Below are positions 31,186-39,046 of a stretch of 51,031 bases of DNA, in pieces. Positions within the stretch are counted from its first letter, which is position 1, and the number at the start of each line of letters is the position of its first letter. Made by a program: the position numbers and the translations under genes. Source of the stretch: JBEKIK01 sp050013075 (GTDB lineage: Bacteria; Planctomycetota; Planctomycetia; Pirellulales; Thermoguttaceae); contig JBEKFZ010000022.1 of assembly GCA_050013075.1 (NCBI GenBank), positions 1 to 51,031 on the forward strand, written 5' to 3'. The notes beneath the pieces are model-generated. The model searched no databases and was not told where the DNA came from. It was given only the letters and a program-made list of their open reading frames with translations.

Positions 31186-31926
31186 ATGTGCGAATCAATA
31201 TGTCAATATCCCCTCAACACCACGTTTGGAAAGAGAATCATACAACTTAATGATCATAAATTAAGAATAGCCAAAAAAGTAGTTAATACATTTCTAAAAC
31301 CCGGATCTTCAGCGTTCATTGGCGACGGCAGTAGTACATTCTATATTGGCCTCGTACTTTTTCATAATCCAAGACAATTATCTCTATGGACTAATCATTT
31401 GGCAATTGCTCATGAATTTACATTAAATAATAATCTTATAGAGCAAGGGATAAATTTAAATTTAGCAGGAGGACAAGTAGATCCTGATTTAATGATGACC
31501 TGGGGAATCAGGACGCAGAAATATGCCGAAATAAATTCCAAATTAGCTCAAAACGTAATTTTGTCGGTTAGCAACATTTTTGCCAAAGAAGGGCCGGCCG
31601 GACTTGAACAGAATTCACTACAAATAAAACAAGCATCTATAAATTCAGCAATTTCCAAAGGTAAAAAGATCATTTTTGTATCTGACTATTCAAAACTAAG
31701 TAAAGAATACAAATTTGATCCGGCTATGCTCTATTCCTTGCCCAGTGATTGGCAATCAATATTGGATGAATATAAAAACCTCTATATAGTCACAACACAC
31801 CATCCCGATGCGGGACCAATTTCGGGAGTAATTCCGCCGCAGCCAAAAAATGAAATGGAATGGTATTGCCACCATGCTGGTATACTCCGTCTAACAATGA
31901 AGGAACGATTTATTGAGATTCGTTAA
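31186..31926 (+). CDS. DeoR-type C-terminal sensor domain protein without HTH
   Basis: 246 aa. 'KLRIAKKVVNTFLKPGSSAFIGDGSSTFYIGLVLF', then LWTNHLAIAHEF, 'LNLAGGQVDPDLMMTWG' and 'GKKIIFVSDYSKLS', follow the DeoRC sugar-phosphate-binding fold (family pattern GxxxxxDxGTT, TNxLxxA, GGxxDxxxxxxxG). The N-terminal winged HTH that normally precedes it is missing, although a good AGAGGT sits before the ATG at 31186. It may bind a sugar phosphate as a free-standing sensor or an enzyme-like relative (ISOCOT fold). It is much AT-richer than flanking genes, which points to recent transfer. It lies just after transketolase, so a sugar-phosphate link is plausible. Confidence 0.72.
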   Translation: MCESICQYPLNTTFGKRIIQLNDHKLRIAKKVVNTFLKPGSSAFIGDGSSTFYIGLVLFHNPRQLSLWTNHLAIAHEFTLNNNLIEQGINLNLAGGQVDPDLMMTWGIRTQKYAEINSKLAQNVILSVSNIFAKEGPAGLEQNSLQIKQASINSAISKGKKIIFVSDYSKLSKEYKFDPAMLYSLPSDWQSILDEYKNLYIVTTHHPDAGPISGVIPPQPKNEMEWYCHHAGILRLTMKERFIEIR

Positions 31927-32027
31927 AATTATTCTTACTTCAACTATTATTTCTATATATTCTACATGCTCTTCATGATGAATTATATTTCTTAACGTCC
32001 AGTCTTCAGTTTCAAGTCTTCAGCCTA

Positions 32028-33686
32028 TTATTGCAATAACAAAGTATCCAGAAAATCTCGCAGTGTCTCTTCAGGATACAAACAAAATCCATATTCTCGC
32101 CAGGATTGAATTCTCGCAGCTTGTTCTTGCTTGACGGATTCATCGCGCCGATCAAGCAATTGCCTACGCAGGTCGTCCAAACATGGTTGCAGCGATTCAT
32201 TGTACTGCCGGATCGATCGGCAACGAGTGCGGGCGTTTTCTATGGTCTGCGGCGTTTCAATCCACTTTCGTTTAGTGTCGATCAATGATTGAACTTCGCC
32301 GGGAATTCTTTTAGATTCATCGAAAATGCCGTCGAGATATCGCTCGGGATGAAAAGTCAAATCACGCAGTTGGCAATCAATGGCTGTGGGGTCGACTGTA
32401 ATTACACCACCCTCACCCTGACCCTCTCCCAAAGGGAGAGGGGACTTGATAGGCAAATGCAAAGTGGCCGACAGGATCATGAAACCCGGCGGCGTGCGAT
32501 GGAAGAATCGCTCGATGATGCGATCGGTCACCAGATCGTAATTCCCGCCGCCGATACCGTGGATGAACAAATCGCCAAGGGCCAGCCTGGCCCAAAGTGT
32601 TGTTATAAGCGCCCGGGAACGAATCTTCACGCCTTTGCGGGCCAAATCCGCAAGTCGCTCGACCGCCCTGGATGCGTCGCTTTCGGCCGACAACGGCAAT
32701 CGCGAGTTTATATCCTGCCTGTCCGTAATGAGCACTTCATCGCCGCCGTGTTTGGCGAATAAGCGTTTTCGCCGGGGATTTTCCTTGGACCAGATCCAAA
32801 ACGGCGCTTCCAGCCACTGGTCATCGGCCGCCAGGTCGGGCACGGGATGCGATGCGCTGCGAATGCGATACAAACGGCGATACTCCCGCACCGCCTCGTT
32901 GTACACGGCCGAAAATTCGCCCAACCGCGCCAACAAATGAGCTACAAACCAATGAAAGCAGTCCAATTCGCACACCCGGCTTTGAGGAATTTCCAGCGTT
33001 GTCAATCCCCACTGGGCTTCGACAAGATGCCTTGCCCGGGCAATACCCGCTCCCAGCCGGCCGGTCTGGTGCGATTGCTCGACGACCAGGGGCCAGAATT
33101 TTTCCATCAAAGGATGCGGAATCAATTGTGATATCCGCTCCTGCACGCGCTCGGCGAACGAATCGAACAAAGGGCGATCTTCAACGCGGCGCTCCTCATA
33201 AGGTATCGCCGGATCCGGCCGATCGAAGGCGACCTGCGCGGCCGATGGGTTTTCCGCCGATCCGCCCGGCACGCGCAGCGAAGTCGAGGATATTGCATCG
33301 CTATCGACGATCAAATTCACCGCGGTCGCGCGGTGTTGTTCGGCCAGGCGTCCGAGGGCGAAGTTTTTCAGCCACACGCCGGGATGAAAGATCTGCGGCT
33401 GATGGCCGGCCAGAAAAATCAAGCCCGAAGGATTATCAGGCGTGGTGCCGATGTTGCGATAGGCGGCCGTCCACAGCCGGGCGGCATCCAGCAGTTCCAG
33501 CCGCGCTTGTCGGCGAATCGCCGATAGCTTTCGACCTTGCATGTCATAGTCCGGCTGCGATTGCAGAAAAATATTCTCTTGGATCAGATCGGACACTCTA
33601 TCCCAAGTGGGATGGACCACCGCTGAGCGATTTTCCCGCGGGGCGTGAAGCCGTCGAAAATGTTTTTCACCACTGCTCACGGTCAT
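32028..33686 (-). CDS. Conserved hypothetical protein with GHQPxxFHPGVW motif (distantly BshC-like)
   Basis: 552 aa, cytosolic. The key block is 'GLIFLAGHQPQIFHPGVWLKNFALGRLAEQ' followed by 'VNLIVDSDAISSTSLRVPGG', which is loosely like the GQQAGLFTGP and EDHD regions of the bacillithiol ligase BshC; the rest was not recognisable, so BshC function is not claimed. 'GDLFIHGIGGGNYDLVTDRIIERFF' and 'WIWSKENPRRKRLF' are other conserved-looking parts. A 34-nt palindromic repeat is inserted in frame at 32409-32443 and is translated as SPLPLGEGQGEGG. The gene overlaps the GT2 gene by 4 bp (ATGA), so the two are coupled. Confidence 0.7.
   Translation of the reverse strand: MTVSSGEKHFRRLHAPRENRSAVVHPTWDRVSDLIQENIFLQSQPDYDMQGRKLSAIRRQARLELLDAARLWTAAYRNIGTTPDNPSGLIFLAGHQPQIFHPGVWLKNFALGRLAEQHRATAVNLIVDSDAISSTSLRVPGGSAENPSAAQVAFDRPDPAIPYEERRVEDRPLFDSFAERVQERISQLIPHPLMEKFWPLVVEQSHQTGRLGAGIARARHLVEAQWGLTTLEIPQSRVCELDCFHWFVAHLLARLGEFSAVYNEAVREYRRLYRIRSASHPVPDLAADDQWLEAPFWIWSKENPRRKRLFAKHGGDEVLITDRQDINSRLPLSAESDASRAVERLADLARKGVKIRSRALITTLWARLALGDLFIHGIGGGNYDLVTDRIIERFFHRTPPGFMILSATLHLPIKSPLPLGEGQGEGGVITVDPTAIDCQLRDLTFHPERYLDGIFDESKRIPGEVQSLIDTKRKWIETPQTIENARTRCRSIRQYNESLQPCLDDLRRQLLDRRDESVKQEQAARIQSWREYGFCLYPEETLRDFLDTLLLQ
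32409..32443. repeat. Palindromic 'CTCTCCC-AAA-GGGAGAG' repeat inside a coding sequence
   Basis: CCCTCACCCTGACC precedes CCTCTCCC-AAA-GGGAGAGG. It has the same family and length as 40308-40341 (there in the other orientation) and is read through in frame by the 552-aa protein. Confidence 0.8.
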
Positions 33687-34381
33687 ACGGCTTCTTTTAA
33701 ACTATTTTCCAACACCCGGCGATATACGGCCAGCCGGACTTCGGCCTGATCCAACGCGCCGCCGAAGGACCGATTTTCATCAAGATAAATCATCGGCACC
33801 GCCACCTCCACGATTTTCAGGCCCAACCGATACGCCTGCGCCCAGAGTTCCAAGGGCATGGCGTAACCGGTTTCGGTAAGCGAAATTTTGGCCAAGGCCG
33901 AGGTGCGATATGCCTTGAATCCGCAAAAGGCGTCAGTGATATTCAGGCTCAGGCGGCGATTGATCTCCCCGGTTATAATCATGTTGATGCGCTTGCGGAC
34001 TTCCGGCGGATCGCTGTCGCCGGGAAAACGGCGCAGGTACCTGCTGCCAGACACGATATCGGCCGAACGGGAAAACTCCACGAATCGGGGAATCAACTGC
34101 GGCTGGTGCTGGCCGTCGCAGTCGATTGTCACCAGCGCGTCGTAACCATTTTGAATTGCGAATGCGAACGCCGAGCGGAGGGCCGCCCCATAGCCCAGGT
34201 TGCGCTGGTGGGCAATTAAAAAAATGTCGTCCCGGGCCGCCAACATCCGCGAAGTGCCGTCGGTCGAGCCGTCGTCAACGACCAGCACTTCCTTGCTGTA
34301 CGACAGGGCCCCGGCCAATGCTCCCGATAGATTGGCCGCTTCATTATACACCGGCAGTGCGGTTAAAGCACGGTAATCCAT
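33683..34381 (-). CDS. Glycosyltransferase family 2
   Basis: 232 aa, GT-A fold: LPVYNEAANLSGALAG, EVLVVDDGSTDGTSRML, NLGYGAALRSAF, IDCDGQHQPQ (DxD), VSGSRYLRR. It belongs to the short, TM-free polyprenol-phosphate sugar transferase group, soluble or peripheral. It lies upstream of the GHQP protein with an ATGA overlap and downstream of the Nif3-like gene across a 200-bp gap rich in GTGGGCAG/CTCTCCACT repeats. The substrate is unknown. Confidence 0.9.
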   Translation of the reverse strand: MDYRALTALPVYNEAANLSGALAGALSYSKEVLVVDDGSTDGTSRMLAARDDIFLIAHQRNLGYGAALRSAFAFAIQNGYDALVTIDCDGQHQPQLIPRFVEFSRSADIVSGSRYLRRFPGDSDPPEVRKRINMIITGEINRRLSLNITDAFCGFKAYRTSALAKISLTETGYAMPLELWAQAYRLGLKIVEVAVPMIYLDENRSFGGALDQAEVRLAVYRRVLENSLKEAV

Positions 34382-34585
34382 ACTGCAATTTTATGCAGAG
34401 AACAGAGAATTGGGAAGAAGCATGAAAAGTGGTCAGTGGACAGTGGAGAGTAGACGCTGGGCGGTGTACGATAAGGGGTGGGCAGTTTACTGCCCACTTG
34501 CCAAAAACTAAAATATAATCAAACCGCTTGCGGTTTCGCGATACCCACTCTCCACTCTCCACTGCCCACTCTCCACCCCCCACTA

Positions 34586-35368
34586 TTACATCCAGCGCAA
34601 TGGATCGCGCTCGCGGCGGCTGGGCCAAATCTTTAATTGAGGGAATTGTTTTGATAGAACCTCGGCCAGACATTCCACGGCAAAGCGTTCGCTGGCGAAG
34701 TGGCCGGGTAAAAGTAGTGCGATTCCGCTCGCCTCGGCCTCCAGACAGGTGTGAAAACGCGATTCGCCGATGACCATCGAATCGCAACCGATGGCTTGCG
34801 CGGCGGCCAACAACTCGTCGGCCGCGCCGCAGGCCGCGGCAACCGTGCGGATCGGCCGTTGCGGATCGCCGACCATTTGCAGCCGGTCGATGTGCAAAAA
34901 CTGTTTCAATCGCTCGCCCAGTAGATTAAGCGGAAGCGGTTCTTCCAGCCATCCCCAGCGGCCGGGGCCTAGACCTTCATCGTCCGGCGCGAGCGGTTGT
35001 ATGCCGCGCAAACCCAATCCGGCTACCAGACGCTGATTGACGCCTTCCTGCGCCGAATCCAGCGCCGTGTGCGGACTGTAGATAGAAATCCGCGCGGAGA
35101 TCAAATCCCAAAGCAAACGCCCGGGCGTGGTCTCGGCGGTCAATCGCCTTAGCGCCATAAACGGCAGCGGATGATGCGTGACGATCAAATCCGCTTTCTC
35201 ATCGACGGCCTCTGCCGCGCTGTCGGGCGTGATACTGAGACAAGTCATTACATTCCGCGCTTCCATTCGCCGATCGCCTACCAACAATCCCACGTTATCC
35301 CAATCCTCGGCCAGATGCGCGGGAGCGAATTGCTCAAGAAAAACGGCGATGTCATTTATACTAATCAT
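34586..35368 (-). CDS. Nif3-like dinuclear metal-centre hexameric protein (YbgI/YqfO family)
   Basis: 260 aa. Hallmarks: 'WDNVGLLVGD' at the N-terminus, 'LIVTHHPLPFMALRRL' with the metal-binding HH pair, 'SIYSPHTALDSAQEGVN' with the conserved HTxLD, and 'GESRFHTCLEAEASGIALLLPGHFASERFAVE' with the GHxxxE that closes the metal site. The family forms hexamers. Proposed roles include GTP cyclohydrolase-like chemistry, but none is firmly established here. It lies on the same strand as DUF58 and GT2 without tight coupling. Confidence 0.92.
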   Translation of the reverse strand: MISINDIAVFLEQFAPAHLAEDWDNVGLLVGDRRMEARNVMTCLSITPDSAAEAVDEKADLIVTHHPLPFMALRRLTAETTPGRLLWDLISARISIYSPHTALDSAQEGVNQRLVAGLGLRGIQPLAPDDEGLGPGRWGWLEEPLPLNLLGERLKQFLHIDRLQMVGDPQRPIRTVAAACGAADELLAAAQAIGCDSMVIGESRFHTCLEAEASGIALLLPGHFASERFAVECLAEVLSKQFPQLKIWPSRRERDPLRWM

Positions 35369-35424
35369 AAAAGTTTTCGAACCCAGCGTAAACGCCTGTT
35401 TGTTATACGTAAGTTTTTTTTACT

Positions 35425-35450
35425 CGTTCCCACGCTCCGGCGTGGGAACG
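35425..35450. repeat. Palindrome CGTTCCCACG-CTCCGG-CGTGGGAACG
   Basis: A perfect 10-bp stem. The element 'TTCCCACGCTCCGGCGTGGGAACGC' is a widespread intergenic repeat type. Here it sits between the DUF58 gene and the Nif3-like gene. Confidence 0.8.
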
Positions 35451-35481
35451 CACGTCTTACTCATTGCAGCACTTTTCTTAC

Positions 35482-36789
35482 TCATCGCAATACTTGCTCC
35501 CGGCACAAATCCGGCAGCATCTCGACGCTTTTCAGGTGCCGGGCCTCGATTCCTTCGGCGGCCAATTGGGCCGATGCACTAAGGAACTCCGTATCGTCGT
35601 ACAAGTTCAAAATCGCGGTTACGGCGAATCCTTTGCGGCGCATCTCGCCCAAAGTCACGGCCGTATCGATGCTCAGCGAGGCCAAAAGCGCCACCACCGT
35701 GGCGTCGCGGGGAATACGGCCTTCGGTTTCGGCAAGCAGTTGGGCGAAACTCAATCCGTCGGTCAGTTCCACCCGGGCGAGCGTTTCCAGGATTCGCATC
35801 AATTGATCCGCTCCGCGCCGGGTCTGGACGACCACCGGCTGGAGCCGGTCGCTATATTCCAACATGCCCGCGGCCCGCCGGGCGGCCTTGCGCGAGCGGA
35901 TGTCGTAATCCCAGCCTTCCTGGCGAATGCGGTCGGCGGCGTCGCGCCCGTTAGTGACCAAGCCGATCTGCTGATCCATTTCATACACGGCATTGGCCAG
36001 CGATGCCGCCGCGCTAACGCCCAACTCCGAACGGTAAGGCTCGTGATGCGGGTCATACGCCCTCTGGTGCAAATCCAGCAGGATGGTTGCCCCCACGATG
36101 CAGGACGGCTCGTAGATTTTACAGTGGAGCTGGCCGGTTCGTGCGGTGGCCCGCCAGTGGATGCGATTCAAGGGATCGCCGACCTCGTACTTGCGCACTC
36201 CGGCGATCCGCGTGGGGTCTTCGTAAAGGCGATGCAAGATGCGGACCTCGCCGATAGGCCGGCGCGAAGCTAATTCAAAACCCTCCAAAGGCACAACCTC
36301 CGGATACACCAGCAGGAAGTGCGGCGCGGTTAGCACGCGATAGCGCCGGTGCAGTCCAAACAAGTCGCCGGTCTCGACAATGAGCGGGCCGATCTGGTGG
36401 TATCCGCGGCGATTGCACTTCAACTGATAATAAATCGTACGCTTACCGCGGCCGGTGAGCATGACCAACTGGATGCGATCCCCCCGGACTTGCAGACTCG
36501 GCGGCTGGTAGATAAAGGCCCGGCGCGGCAACAAGTCCTCAAACAGCACCCAGACCACCGGCAGCCAACCGGAGTTGTTTACCATAATCACCACGGCTAC
36601 GGTGTCGCCCACGTTGACCGAGTAGCGGTTACACTCTCTTGTGGCGGAAAGGTTCCAGATCCAGTACCGCGCCAGCCAGCGGCTCAGTAGCATGACGCCC
36701 AGCAGGGCATACATCGCATACGCCATCAGTCCCAGCCCAAAGGCCAGTGCAATGAGCAATATCAGGACAACTGCGGCGAACCATTTCAT
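35482..36789 (-). CDS. DUF58 domain membrane protein
   Basis: 435 aa. Two N-terminal TM helices (WFAAVVLILLIALAFGLGLMAYAMYALLGVMLLSRW) lead to a beta-sandwich-like region and the DUF58 signature 'VRKYEVGDPLNRIHWRATARTGQLHCKIYEPS', after which a VWA-like fold begins ('GATILLDLHQ'). DUF58 proteins pair with MoxR ATPases, and the MoxR gene lies 222 bp upstream on the same strand. The pair is thought to assemble or insert metal-dependent or secreted complexes; the usual transglutaminase and VWA partners are not present here. Confidence 0.9.
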   Translation of the reverse strand: MKWFAAVVLILLIALAFGLGLMAYAMYALLGVMLLSRWLARYWIWNLSATRECNRYSVNVGDTVAVVIMVNNSGWLPVVWVLFEDLLPRRAFIYQPPSLQVRGDRIQLVMLTGRGKRTIYYQLKCNRRGYHQIGPLIVETGDLFGLHRRYRVLTAPHFLLVYPEVVPLEGFELASRRPIGEVRILHRLYEDPTRIAGVRKYEVGDPLNRIHWRATARTGQLHCKIYEPSCIVGATILLDLHQRAYDPHHEPYRSELGVSAAASLANAVYEMDQQIGLVTNGRDAADRIRQEGWDYDIRSRKAARRAAGMLEYSDRLQPVVVQTRRGADQLMRILETLARVELTDGLSFAQLLAETEGRIPRDATVVALLASLSIDTAVTLGEMRRKGFAVTAILNLYDDTEFLSASAQLAAEGIEARHLKSVEMLPDLCREQVLR

Positions 36790-36796
36790 ATAGAGG

Positions 36797-36830
36797 GTGG
36801 TAATCAGTTGTCAGTTATCAGTTTTCAGTA
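36797..36830. repeat. TCAGTT-family repeat
   Basis: GTGGTAATCAGTTGTCAGTTATCAGTTTTCAG, same family as 9604-9637, in the gap between MoxR and DUF58. The same gap also holds a CGACAG-TTGCA-CTGTCG hairpin near 36943-36960. Confidence 0.7.
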
Positions 36831-37011
36831 AAAAGTACAAAGTACGGAGTAAAGCGAAAAATCGCGAAAGTGGTTGTGTTTGTTCAATTTACGATAAAAA
36901 ATACGCCCGCAAAATGCGATAAAACATCAATACTTGTTGGGGCGACAGTTGCACTGTCGACCTGGGATGGCACCACAACTGCCATTCCAACCGTTACGAA
37001 AATGAAGCAGT

Positions 37012-37980
37012 TCACAAGGTTTCGGGTTCTCTTGTTTCCTTGGGCAGCAGCGGGACCGGGATTTGCTCGACGACCTGTGCCGCGACTGCCGCGGCGGTGA
37101 GTTTCCTCAGGCGGCTCTCCGGGCGCAGGATCAGCCGATGGGTCAGCACCGGTCCGGTCATTTGTTTCACGTCGTCGGGCCGCACGTAGTTCCGTCCCGA
37201 TACCGCGGCCAAGGCCTGGGCGGTGCGGAACAAAGCCAGTGACGCACGCGGGCTGCCGCCCAAACTGACGTCCTCGCAGTTTCGCGTGCTATGGACGATC
37301 TCGATTATGTAGCGGCGGACCTTCGGATCGACGTGGATGTTGCGCACGGCTTGCTGGGCGGCCAGCAACTCCTCGGCACTAACGACTCGTTCCAATCGAT
37401 CCAGCGGATTGCCGTGCTCTAAGAGTTCGAGCATCTTCAGTTCTTCTTCCATGCTCGGATATCCCAGGCTGAAACGCACCAGGAATCGGTCCAACTGGGC
37501 CTCGGGCAAGGGAAAGGTGCCTTCATGGTCTATTGGGTTCTGCGTGGCTATGACCCAGAAAGGCGGCTGCAACTGGTGGGTTATGCCGTCCACTGTAACG
37601 CGGCCCTCGGCCATGGCCTCCAGCAATGCGGCCTGGGTCCGCGGCGTGGTCCGGTTGATCTCGTCGGCCAGCACGACCTGGGCGAAGATCGGGCCGGCGC
37701 GGAACTCGAACTCCGTCGTCTTCTGGTTGAACACCGATACCCCGGTCACGTCGGTGGGCAGCAGGTCCGGCGTGCACTGGATTCGCTTGAACGAGCAGCC
37801 CACGCTCTGGGCCAATGCCCGGGCAAGCATGGTCTTGGCCACTCCAGGCACGTCCTCCAGCAGCACGTGACCCCCGCAAAACCACGAGACCAAAGACAGA
37901 ACGATCTGCCGGCGCTTGCCGACGATGACTTTTTCCACGTTGGCGATGATCTTCTTGGCCGTTGTCGGTACGTCGCTCAT
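37012..37980 (-). CDS. MoxR-family AAA ATPase
   Basis: 322 aa. Walker A as 'LLEDVPGVAKTMLARALA', Walker B as 'VVLADEINRTTPRTQAALLEAMAEG', sensor 1 as 'FWVIATQNPIDHEGTFPLPEAQLDRF', and the C-terminal lid 'SLGGSPRASLALFRTAQALAAVSGRNYV' with 'RPDDVKQMTGPVLTHRL' place it in the MoxR (AAA_3) family. These act as chaperone-like remodellers with DUF58/VWA partners; the DUF58 gene is next downstream. It starts just after a TCAGTT-family repeat. Confidence 0.93.
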   Translation of the reverse strand: MSDVPTTAKKIIANVEKVIVGKRRQIVLSLVSWFCGGHVLLEDVPGVAKTMLARALAQSVGCSFKRIQCTPDLLPTDVTGVSVFNQKTTEFEFRAGPIFAQVVLADEINRTTPRTQAALLEAMAEGRVTVDGITHQLQPPFWVIATQNPIDHEGTFPLPEAQLDRFLVRFSLGYPSMEEELKMLELLEHGNPLDRLERVVSAEELLAAQQAVRNIHVDPKVRRYIIEIVHSTRNCEDVSLGGSPRASLALFRTAQALAAVSGRNYVRPDDVKQMTGPVLTHRLILRPESRLRKLTAAAVAAQVVEQIPVPLLPKETREPETL

Positions 37981-38008
37981 ACAAGTCCTCGATTGGGCAA
38001 AGTATATA

Positions 38009-38037
38009 GTTATCAGTTCACAGTTATCAGTTTACAG
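38009..38037. repeat. TCAGTT-family repeat
   Basis: AGTTATCAGTTCACAGTTATCAGTTTACAG upstream of the MoxR gene, in the same 250-bp gap as the next hairpin. Confidence 0.65.
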
Positions 38038-38070
38038 AAGGTCATGTAATGAATGTCGTATTCATTGTTT

Positions 38071-38098
38071 TAGCCCGGGAGCTTGCTCCCGGTGTTTT
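38071..38098. repeat. Hairpin CCGGGAGC-TT-GCTCCCGG with T-run
   Basis: A perfect 8-bp GC stem (38075-38092) followed by TGTTTTTG. It could serve as a terminator on the plus strand, but no plus-strand gene enters the gap, and its TTTAGCCC lead-in matches the hairpin at 1079-1103, so it is read as a dispersed repeat. Confidence 0.55.
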
Positions 38099-38230
38099 TG
38101 GAAGGAGCACTGGAATTATCCGGAATTTTCAAGATCAATTCCCAGACAATCTCAGTAATTAATACTCCATAATGACAGATATATTCATCACTGGCAAGTC
38201 ATGGTATGATGGATGTAAAGCGGTAAACAC

Positions 38231-38836
38231 ATGGCTATTTCCTCTGATTCGAGTTCGGTCTCCTCTACGCTCCTGGATCAGCTTCGGGCTCGTCGGCCGG
38301 AAGCATGGGAGCGATTCGCACGGCTCTATAGTCCGGTGATCTATCGCTGGTGCCGCCGGTCGGGCCTGATTGCCGAAGACGCCGCCGACGTGTTTCAGGA
38401 AGTGCTCGCGGCGGTGATGCTTCATTTGCCCGACTTTCGCCGCGACGGGCCCGAAGACAGTTTCAGCGGATGGCTTGCCGCGATCGCGCGGAACAAGGTC
38501 CGGGACTACTACCGCCGCCGGCACGGCAGGGCCGAGGCCCGGGGCGGCAGCACCGCTCAGCGCCAAATGGCCGAGATCCCTCAACCGCCCGAGCCGTCGG
38601 AAGACTGCATCCGGCCGGACGCCGAATCGGCCGCGTGTGTCTCGCGCCGGGCGTTGGAACTGATCCGGGTGGAATTCGAGACCCGCACCTGGGAAGCATT
38701 CTTCCGGGTCACGATCCAGGGGCAGATGTCATCGCAGGTCGCGGAAGATTTGGAGATGAGCATTCCCGCCGTGTATACGGCCAAATCGCGCGTTCTCCGC
38801 CGCCTACGCCAGGTAATGGGCGAGTTGCCGCGGTAG
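38231..38836 (+). CDS. ECF-type RNA polymerase sigma factor
   Basis: 201 aa. Sigma2: 'WERFARLYSPVIYRWCRRSGLIAEDAADVFQEVLAAVMLHL' followed by the DNA-contacting 'SGWLAAIARNKVRDYYRRR'. Sigma4: 'VTIQGQMSSQVAEDLEMSIPAVYTAKSRVLRRLRQVM'. The linker is Arg/Glu-rich. The start at 38231 (ATGGCTATTTCC) gives a normal length. It precedes the kinase-adaptor fusion by 210 bp on the same strand, the gene order seen for planctomycete ECF/kinase pairs. It is a different subgroup from the ECF factor at 19.5 kb. Confidence 0.92.
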   Translation: MAISSDSSSVSSTLLDQLRARRPEAWERFARLYSPVIYRWCRRSGLIAEDAADVFQEVLAAVMLHLPDFRRDGPEDSFSGWLAAIARNKVRDYYRRRHGRAEARGGSTAQRQMAEIPQPPEPSEDCIRPDAESAACVSRRALELIRVEFETRTWEAFFRVTIQGQMSSQVAEDLEMSIPAVYTAKSRVLRRLRQVMGELPR

Positions 38837-39046
38837 CCATCTTCAAGCCCCCTGTCATAACTCTTTGTCGGACAATATGTTTTGCCGGTTACTCCAAAAT
38901 GCTGTAAGACTCCCGCGTTATTACTTATGGAAGTAGTCCTTACACGCCGTGTGCGGAAACGGCACATGGCATGTGCCTGCTACCATAGTGCCTTTACCTC
39001 CGTTTTGTTCTACAATGAAAAATGTCTTAAATCGGGAGACTTCAAC

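Noticed and set aside
32028..33686. Naming the GHQP protein as bacillithiol ligase BshC.
   Set aside because: Only the GHQP and following short block resemble BshC, and no bshA/bshB is nearby; left as conserved hypothetical.
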